A DNA stretch of 30,135 nucleotides, from NCBI GenBank assembly GCA_938008535.1, contig CALLKF010000061.1, positions 1 through 30,135 on the forward strand. Reading direction: 5' to 3'. Shown here in pieces: positions 24,714-30,135 of this stretch. This DNA comes from an uncultured Saprospirales bacterium. GTDB taxonomy: Bacteria; Bacteroidota; Bacteroidia; Chitinophagales; JADIYW01. Numbering within the stretch: the first letter of the stretch is position 1; the number at the start of each line of letters is the position of its first letter. The notes under the pieces are model-generated. The model made no database searches, was not told where the DNA came from, and saw nothing but the letters and a program-made list of their open reading frames with translations. The position numbers and the translations under genes were made by a program.

Positions 24714-25700
24714 ATGGAGATTCGAAATATCTCATTATTGCTCAATATTCCTCTTTTACTCATCGGATTTTTCTTATTAAATCGTGGTGCTGGTATGCTC
24801 GTTGATGGCGCATCATCGATAGCAAGAAAATTAGAATTGCCAGAAACCATGATTAGTTTTACAGTCATCGCTTTCGGTACTTCATTGCCAAAATTATTCA
24901 CTGTATTATTGGCTGCATACAACGGTTATTTCGATTTAGCCGTTGGAACAATAATTGGCAGTTGCATCTTTAATTTCTTAGGTGTACTCAGTATTGCTGG
25001 ATTCTATAGGCCAATTCGTGCTAATAGAAACACTGCGTTGTTTGGTTTTTTAGGTTTAATAGTAAGTACTATTTTGGTGTACGTTTTGGCAAATTATAAT
25101 ATTGAAAAACAAGCTGCTATCCATTTTATCACTAAAAGGGAAGCCGTTATTTTATGTATTGGTTTTGTACTATTTATGACTTATGGCTATTTCAATGTAA
25201 GGCATCATCATGCAATTTGGTTTACCGAAACAGAAGTAGAACATACTTTTTATCCAGTTTGGTTTTCCATTATTTTATTAATTATTGGTGTATTTGGTTT
25301 AGTTGCTGGTGGTGTTTTATGTGTAGATAATTTAGCAGATATTTCAAGAAAATTTCATTTGTCGCAGCGGTTTTTGGGTCAATTTATTTTATCAGTTGGT
25401 GGCTCTTTTGTGATGCTTTATTGGATAATGATTGCCAAAACCAATCAATCAAAATTTGAAGTTAGCAATTTGGTAGGACAAAATATGTTGAACTTATTAG
25501 CCATGCTTGGCATTGCCGCATTCATTCAGCCAATCACATTCAATACATCTTATAATATCGATTTATTTATTTTAATTGGTGTATCAGTTTTGCTAATGTT
25601 GATGTTGTGGCTCGGCAAAAAACTCACGCTCAATTTATGGAAATGCCGCTTCTTGTTTTTATTACTATTGATGTATATCGTGTACTTATTTGTTCGATAA
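24714..25700 (+). CDS. Sodium/calcium-exchanger-family membrane protein with degenerate ion site
   Basis: This 328-residue protein has about ten membrane helices in two inverted repeats, as in CaCA/NCX exchangers. The alpha-1 repeat reads AFGTSLPKL (53-61) followed by GSCIFN (82-87). The alpha-2 repeat is SVGGSFVML (227-235) followed by GQNMLN (255-260). In working exchangers each GTSLPEL supplies an ion-binding glutamate. Here these are K60 and M234, and the alpha-2 Ser and Asp are replaced by Gln256 and Asn260. The reading frame is intact, so it is not simply decayed. It may carry another substrate or lack transport altogether. The stop is 3 bp from the convergent thioesterase. Confidence 0.85.
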   Translation: MEIRNISLLLNIPLLLIGFFLLNRGAGMLVDGASSIARKLELPETMISFTVIAFGTSLPKLFTVLLAAYNGYFDLAVGTIIGSCIFNFLGVLSIAGFYRPIRANRNTALFGFLGLIVSTILVYVLANYNIEKQAAIHFITKREAVILCIGFVLFMTYGYFNVRHHHAIWFTETEVEHTFYPVWFSIILLIIGVFGLVAGGVLCVDNLADISRKFHLSQRFLGQFILSVGGSFVMLYWIMIAKTNQSKFEVSNLVGQNMLNLLAMLGIAAFIQPITFNTSYNIDLFILIGVSVLLMLMLWLGKKLTLNLWKCRFLFLLLLMYIVYLFVR

Positions 25701-25703
25701 TTT

Positions 25704-26135
25704 TTACTCATTTATCTTTCTGCTAACATGATAAACAGCTCTTCCTTCAGCTACTAGCGTATTGTCATTTACAGTAAAAACTTGCATGTTTGTCGTGATA
25801 ATTTTATTGCCACTTCTAACAATTCTTGCTTCTATTATTAAATCTGAATTTCGTGCAGAACGAATGTAATCAACACGCATATCTACTGTTACGATTTTGT
25901 CTTCTATAGAGTTTAAGGTAGTAATACCAGCAATACCACCAACTGCATCCATTGATGCCGAAATTACACCACCATGAATTGCTTGAATTCTTCCATCACC
26001 AACTAATTCTGGTTTAAATTTTATAGATGCTTTTGCAAATCCATTTTCTAGTTCTTGTAACTCAAGTCCAATATATTTGTTGAACGGAATTAGTTCGTTG
26101 AAAATATTAAAATATAATTCTTTCTGTGCTTTCAT
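25704..26135 (-). CDS. PaaI-type hotdog-fold thioesterase
   Basis: This 143-residue cytoplasmic protein has the hotdog-fold motif HGGVISASMDAVGGIAG (roughly residues 53-69), with the Asp that acts as the catalytic base in PaaI-like acyl-CoA thioesterases. A following strand TVDMRVDYIRSA is also typical (DxxxxYxR). It hydrolyses some acyl-CoA or related thioester; the substrate is not predictable. It starts 15 bp after hemW on the same strand and is probably co-transcribed with it, though the two functions have no obvious link. Confidence 0.92.
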   Translation of the reverse strand: MKAQKELYFNIFNELIPFNKYIGLELQELENGFAKASIKFKPELVGDGRIQAIHGGVISASMDAVGGIAGITTLNSIEDKIVTVDMRVDYIRSARNSDLIIEARIVRSGNKIITTNMQVFTVNDNTLVAEGRAVYHVSRKINE

Positions 26136-26150
26136 AAAATTTAGGTTTAT

Positions 26151-27293
26151 TTAAATTTCATTCTCAATAAATAATTGCGACGTAATATAATCACAAAATA
26201 ATTTACCAGAATTGGTTAATGTATAGATTTCATTGTCAACAGCAACCCATTTGTTGTCTATAAATGGACAAACCTCAAACAAAAAATGACGCTGAAAATC
26301 ATCACTAAAATCGTGTTTTATTTTAGCCAAATCAACACCAAAAACAGTTCGAATACTCGTCATAATATATTCATTGTAGCAATCAGTTAAAGATAAAATT
26401 TCACTTTCATTTGCAAATTGATTGTTCAAAATTTTCTTTGCATAAATTGCATTGTTTGCAACGTTCCAATATCTTTTAAAACCATCAAAACTATGCGCAG
26501 ACGGACCAATACCTAAATAAGAAATTCCTTTCCAGTAATTGGTGTTGTGTTTTGCAAAATGTGGCTGCTTGCAGAAATTAGAAATCTCGTAATGCGTATA
26601 ATTATGCTGTTGCATTTTATTCATTAATATAGAAAATTGCTGTGCAGTTTTTTCGTCATTAGTTGCACTTGTTTTTTTATTTTTTATGGAATGATGTAAC
26701 GCGGTTTTTTCTTCAACCGTTAATGCATAACACGAAACATGCGTAATATCTAAATCAAACAAAATATCTAAATTCTTTTGCCATTGTTCGTTCGATAAAG
26801 ATGGTGTTCCGTAAATTAAATCAACCGATAAATTATGAAAACCATGTTGCTTTGCCAACCGAATACAATCAATGGCTTCTTGCGCATTATGTGCACGATT
26901 CATGTATGTCAAATCTTCTTCCAAAAAAGATTGTACACCAATACTCAAACGATTAATTGCCGTTTTGTTTTTTAATTGAACTAAATAATCATTCATTAAA
27001 TCATCAGGATTGGCTTCTAAAGTAATTTCTGCATGTTCAGCTACTAAAAAAACTGACCTTATTTTATTGATAAATGCATTAATTTCATCAACAGACAATA
27101 AACTTGGCGTGCCACCACCAAAATAAATAGTTTCAATTTTCGTTGAAGTAGGAAAGAAGTTATGTAGCAATTCAATTTCGTGCAACATCGCTTTTACAAC
27201 GTCATTTTTATTATTGATTAACGTAGAAAAATGAAAATTACAATACGAACATGCTTGTTTACAAAACGGAATATGAAGATAAATACCAGCCAT
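26151..27293 (-). CDS. hemW: HemW, radical SAM heme chaperone
   Basis: This 380-residue protein resembles coproporphyrinogen III dehydrogenase (HemN), but it has the HemW form of the radical-SAM motif: HIPFCKQACSYCNF with C11, C15 and C18 and no fourth cysteine. A SAM-binding FGGGTPS (58-64) and the HemW-type segments NRLSIGVQSF and HYEISNFC are also present. The C-terminal HemN_C-like domain is complete. HemW binds heme and is thought to deliver it to membrane proteins rather than oxidise coproporphyrinogen. Automatic pipelines often mislabel it as HemN. It begins a two-gene operon with the thioesterase and diverges from the BamA-like gene. Confidence 0.93.
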   Translation of the reverse strand: MAGIYLHIPFCKQACSYCNFHFSTLINNKNDVVKAMLHEIELLHNFFPTSTKIETIYFGGGTPSLLSVDEINAFINKIRSVFLVAEHAEITLEANPDDLMNDYLVQLKNKTAINRLSIGVQSFLEEDLTYMNRAHNAQEAIDCIRLAKQHGFHNLSVDLIYGTPSLSNEQWQKNLDILFDLDITHVSCYALTVEEKTALHHSIKNKKTSATNDEKTAQQFSILMNKMQQHNYTHYEISNFCKQPHFAKHNTNYWKGISYLGIGPSAHSFDGFKRYWNVANNAIYAKKILNNQFANESEILSLTDCYNEYIMTSIRTVFGVDLAKIKHDFSDDFQRHFLFEVCPFIDNKWVAVDNEIYTLTNSGKLFCDYITSQLFIENEI

Positions 27294-27329
27294 TTGAACA
27301 CAAAGTAAACATCAATAGTTAATAATTAA

Positions 27330-27337
27330 TAACTTTG
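27330..27337 (+). promoter_or_regulatory. Promoter -7 box of the BamA/TamA-like gene
   Basis: TAACTTTG matches TAnnTTTG exactly. A transcript would start around 27341-27345, which excludes a TTG at 27335 as start codon and supports the TTG at 27359. Confidence 0.55.
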
Positions 27338-27358
27338 GTAGATCATTATTTATTTAGA

Positions 27359-29095
27359 TTGAAAATTCGTTACTTTTTCATATTATTTTTTTGTTTGAAT
27401 GTGCAATTTTTACAAGCACAATCTCGCTATTTATATATTGTAAAAGATGCACCAATTGCAAAAATAAAATCGTTTCAAAAATTTAAGAATGAAGCGGAAA
27501 TTATTCAATATTTAGGTGCTTTTAAAAAACAGTACATTAAAAATGGTTTTTTAGAATTTTCAATTGATAGTACACAAAACAAAGCTGATTCTTTGATTGC
27601 TTTTTTGCATGTTGGTGAAAAATATGAAATTAAAAATAAACAAACTGCAACTAAAAAACAAAAAAATAAAAATGCTGTAAATTCTATTTACAGCATAAAT
27701 GAAACTAAGGAATCTATCTTGAAAAATTTAGAAAACAACGGCTATCCATTTGCCAAAATTAGTATAGATTCTGTTCAATTAAACGATAATAAATTAGAAT
27801 TCCAATATAAAATTGAGAAAGGAAAATTAATCACAATTGATAGTTTTATAAATTATGGAAATTCTAAAATTACAAAAGGTTTTATTCAAAATTACATTCA
27901 AATAAAATCGAAAAAACCATACAATGAAAGTAAGATTATAAACATCGATAAACAATTGCAAAAATTGCCGTATGCAGAATTGACAGCTCCATCTAAAATT
28001 TTATTTCGCGACGATAAAGCAGACATTCATTTGTTTTTAAAGAAACGAAAAGTAAATTCTTTTGATTTTTTAATTGGATTTTTACCAGGTAGCAATCGCG
28101 GCAAAATATTAATTACTGGTGAAGTGCGTATTCATTTACAAAACTCATTTAAGCGTGGTGAAGAGATTTTTTTAGAATGGAAAAAATTGCAGAGACAATC
28201 GCAATTACTAGACGTTCGGTTCAATTATCCGTTTTTTTTAAATGCACCAATTGGAATTAATTTTACCTTTAATTTAGAAAAACGAGACTCATCTTCATTA
28301 GATTTAGCGTGGCAATTAGGTTTGCCATATATCACTAAATCGAATAATTATGTAAAAGGTTTTTATAAATATTTTCAGACTATCATTTTAGCTGCTGATA
28401 CGTCGTTTGCCAAAACCTATAAAAAATTACCAAACAATTTAGATGCAACTTATAACCAATATGGTATGCAAGCATATTACGAAAACTTAGATTATTTGTT
28501 CAGTCCAAGAAAAGGTTTTGATGCGAAATTAACAGCGTCTGTCGGCACAAAAAAAATAAAACCTAGCAGCCAAATTACTTCGTTAATTGATAATATTGAT
28601 TCGGAATTTAAGTACGCAAGTTTGTACGATAGCATTAAACGAAAATCAATAAAAGCAGATTTGTTTTGGCTCGGAAATTATTATTTACCACTCGGAAAAA
28701 AGCAGGCGCATATTTTAAAATTTAGCATAAATGGTGGCGCCGTTTTTAATCAAAATTTATTGCGAAATGAATTACTGCGAATAGGTGGAAATAAATTGTT
28801 GCGTGGTTTTGATGAGCAATCTATTTTGGCAAGCACTTATAATGTAGTTACTTTAGAATATAGATATATGATGCTTAAAAATTCGTATTTTTTCGTGTTT
28901 TTTGATGCTGCTTATGTGCATCGAAAATTTAATAGTACGATATTTCAAGATGTGCCGTTTGGTTTTGGCGCAGGACTTACATTTGCAACAAAAATTGGTA
29001 TTTTTGGACTCACATATGCACTTGGTCAACAGAAAGATAAAAAAATCGACTTCAGAAGTTCTAAATTACATTTTGGATATGTGGCAACGTTTTAA
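27359..29095 (+). CDS. BamA/TamA-like outer-membrane protein (bacterial surface antigen domain)
   Basis: From the chosen TTG at 27359 the protein has 578 residues and begins with a good signal peptide (MKIRYFFILFFCLNVQFLQA). There is no ATG anywhere near, and an upstream TTG at 27335 overlaps the promoter box. The N-terminal half (about 20-235) holds POTRA-like segments; one contains ESILKNLENNGYPFAKISID. The C-terminal half is an Omp85-type barrel with LLRGFDEQ, matching the conserved (V/L)RGF loop motif, and ends in phenylalanine after FGYVAT. It probably inserts or exports outer-membrane proteins or lipids as a divergent paralogue. It overlaps the downstream membrane-protein gene by 17 bp. 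Confidence 0.85.
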   Translation: MKIRYFFILFFCLNVQFLQAQSRYLYIVKDAPIAKIKSFQKFKNEAEIIQYLGAFKKQYIKNGFLEFSIDSTQNKADSLIAFLHVGEKYEIKNKQTATKKQKNKNAVNSIYSINETKESILKNLENNGYPFAKISIDSVQLNDNKLEFQYKIEKGKLITIDSFINYGNSKITKGFIQNYIQIKSKKPYNESKIINIDKQLQKLPYAELTAPSKILFRDDKADIHLFLKKRKVNSFDFLIGFLPGSNRGKILITGEVRIHLQNSFKRGEEIFLEWKKLQRQSQLLDVRFNYPFFLNAPIGINFTFNLEKRDSSSLDLAWQLGLPYITKSNNYVKGFYKYFQTIILAADTSFAKTYKKLPNNLDATYNQYGMQAYYENLDYLFSPRKGFDAKLTASVGTKKIKPSSQITSLIDNIDSEFKYASLYDSIKRKSIKADLFWLGNYYLPLGKKQAHILKFSINGGAVFNQNLLRNELLRIGGNKLLRGFDEQSILASTYNVVTLEYRYMMLKNSYFFVFFDAAYVHRKFNSTIFQDVPFGFGAGLTFATKIGIFGLTYALGQQKDKKIDFRSSKLHFGYVATF

Positions 29096-30008
29096 AAAGT
29101 CAATAGCCAATAGTCAAAAGTCATTAGTTACAAAACAGTTAACTTTGAATTATCAACTGTTAACTTTTTTCATACTTTTATTGTTTTCATTTCATGGAAT
29201 TGCAAATGATGCAATATCTAACCAAAATCCATATTTCATCGATTCGGTTTTAAAAAATAAATTAGATACTGCGAAATTTCACCAAATTGAAGCCAATCTT
29301 TTAACCAAAAAACCAGCAGCCACACAAACAATTATACAACAAGAAAAGCCAAACGCGCAAAGTAATTGGTATTTAACAGCTGCGTTGATATTGATTTTAT
29401 TGACGTTGTTGTTGCGTTTATTGTTTGATGATTTCACTGATTCGATGTTTGAAGGAGTAGTTAGTTTCAAAAAATTTATGATTTTTTATCAAAGCAAAAA
29501 ATACGATTCGTTGTTGGCGGTTTTATTGTTGTTTGTTCTAAATATTGCAGTGCTTTCATTAGTAATTCATATTTTTATACAAGTAATTTTGAACGATCAT
29601 TTTAGCGAATTTTACTTAAATAGATACATCAAAATCACGGTGGCTTTCTTGATTTATTTTTTCGTAATCAATACAATAGAATATCTTTTTAATGGATTTA
29701 CAAATACACTTTCGGTGTTTGTGGCGCACTTTTTATGGTTTCTGTTTTCTTCCTTTTTTGGTATAATTATTTGCTTACTTATCTTGTTGATACACATTTA
29801 CAATACAAATATTTCTTTAGGGTTTTTAGAAATAGTCGGTTGGATAATTTTTGTTTTTTTTGTTTTTTTCAACATAATCAGAAGTTATCAACTTTTTAGA
29901 ACTATACGTATACCATATAAACTACACTTTTTTATGTATATTTGCGCTTTCAAATTGCTTCCGTTATTGATTTTAGGTAAGTATATTTTTCAAAATTTGA
30001 TGCAATAA
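29079..30008 (+). CDS. DUF4271-type integral membrane protein
   Basis: I take the ATG at 29079 as start (309 residues); an in-frame ATG at 28902 would lie deep inside the upstream barrel gene. Residues about 25-42 look like a signal sequence (LLTFFILLLFSFHGIAN). A polar stretch follows, then one membrane helix (about 96-112) and a cluster of six or so in the C-terminal half, with the AFKLLPLLILGKY ending typical of DUF4271 proteins. Those proteins have no known function. In related Bacteroidota I recall them lying just before hemD. The first 30 residues are encoded partly by repeat-like DNA, so the true start could be the TTG at 29145. It overlaps the BamA-like gene. Confidence 0.75.
   Translation: MWQRFKKSIANSQKSLVTKQLTLNYQLLTFFILLLFSFHGIANDAISNQNPYFIDSVLKNKLDTAKFHQIEANLLTKKPAATQTIIQQEKPNAQSNWYLTAALILILLTLLLRLLFDDFTDSMFEGVVSFKKFMIFYQSKKYDSLLAVLLLFVLNIAVLSLVIHIFIQVILNDHFSEFYLNRYIKITVAFLIYFFVINTIEYLFNGFTNTLSVFVAHFLWFLFSSFFGIIICLLILLIHIYNTNISLGFLEIVGWIIFVFFVFFNIIRSYQLFRTIRIPYKLHFFMYICAFKLLPLLILGKYIFQNLMQ
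29099..29168. repeat. Intergenic-type repeat cluster within the start of the DUF4271 gene
   Basis: The stretch contains iterated units such as AGTCAATAGCCAATAGTCA and AAAAGTCATTAG, then two GTTAAC-centred copies (CAGTTAAC and CTGTTAAC). In my recollection similar short variable repeats are common between genes of many Bacteroidota. Here they fall in the first codons of the DUF4271 gene, between two overlapping genes. Confidence 0.5.
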
Positions 30009-30020
30009 AACTATAAAAAA

Positions 30021-30135
30021 ATGGCTAAAAAAGTAATAGAAAAAAAGAAAAAGGTAACGTCACCAACTCCAAAAACTATTGCTAAAAAAACTGTAAAACC
30101 AGTTGAAAAAAAAGCAACTGCTAAAAATACTGCTG
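30021..30135 (+). CDS. Lys-rich N-terminus of a protein cut by the window end, possibly hemD
   Basis: Only the first 38 codons are present. They encode a very basic, low-complexity tail (MAKKVIEKKKKVTSPTPKT, then more Lys/Ala/Thr). ATG at 30021 is 12 bp after the DUF4271 stop, so it probably belongs to the same operon. In other Bacteroidota I recall uroporphyrinogen-III synthase (hemD) at this place, sometimes with a Lys-rich N-terminus. That identity is an inference from context, because no catalytic part is visible. The alternative is a second histone-like protein related in composition to the one at 18244-19245. Confidence 0.55.
   Translation, partial: MAKKVIEKKKKVTSPTPKTIAKKTVKPVEKKATAKNTA

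Noticed and set aside
26151..27293. Annotation as oxygen-independent coproporphyrinogen III oxidase HemN
   Set aside because: The fourth motif cysteine of HemN is replaced by Phe after CSYCN, which is the HemW pattern.
28902..29078. Upstream ATG extension of the DUF4271 gene
   Set aside because: The 59 added residues lie wholly inside the BamA-like barrel coding region in another frame and have no membrane-protein character.
1..30135. CRISPR arrays, insertion sequences, prophage or integrase genes
   Set aside because: No regularly spaced repeats, transposase-like motifs or phage genes were seen in any frame.

Overview
The window is AT-rich (about one third G+C by eye) and comes from a Bacteroidota chromosome. 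Four things point there: a GldH gliding lipoprotein, two exported phosphatases with type IX secretion (T9SS) C-terminal sorting domains, a TonB-dependent receptor with an N-terminal carboxypeptidase-regulatory-like domain, and several upstream boxes matching the Bacteroidota -7 promoter element TAnnTTTG. I cannot name a genus. Nothing suggests a plasmid, phage, insertion sequence or CRISPR array; this looks like ordinary chromosome with one notable metabolic island.

Region 1 (1-8318) holds an unidentified ORF at the left edge and then a tight minus-strand operon read from right to left: SulP transporter with a STAS domain, beta-carbonic anhydrase, TerC-family membrane protein, dabA, dabB. The gaps are only 16, 13, 9 and 5 bp. 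DabA and DabB form an energy-coupled inorganic-carbon pump; with a SulP permease that may carry bicarbonate and a carbonic anhydrase, this is a complete CO2/bicarbonate capture module. No carboxylase gene is visible in the window. The TerC protein in the middle is the unexplained part. A small membrane-anchored protein (GTG start) precedes the operon, and a 21-bp perfect palindrome lies just before sulP.

Region 2 (8466-18240) is mixed housekeeping: an AI-2E-family permease and a small membrane protein, tRNA-Leu(GAG) with a clear promoter, a T9SS metallophosphoesterase, exbB-exbD, an HSL-type alpha/beta hydrolase whose stop codon abuts that of exbD, a pterin-4a-carbinolamine dehydratase overlapping ligA by 4 bp, gldH, and a second T9SS phosphatase of purple-acid-phosphatase type. 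It closes with a bidirectional terminator.

Region 3 (18244-24670) contains a histone-H1-like Lys/Ala-rich protein with a very acidic tail, a small YXWGXW-type secreted protein, a ferredoxin-NADP reductase (thioredoxin-reductase fold) next to an adrenodoxin-type [2Fe-2S] ferredoxin, and a large TonB-dependent receptor followed by a long hairpin.

Region 4 (24714-30135) contains a Na+/Ca2+-exchanger-family protein that has lost both ion-binding glutamates, a hotdog thioesterase and hemW in an operon, a BamA/TamA-like outer-membrane protein, a DUF4271-type membrane protein whose N-terminus is encoded partly by repeat-like sequence, and the first 38 codons of a Lys-rich protein cut by the window end (possibly hemD).
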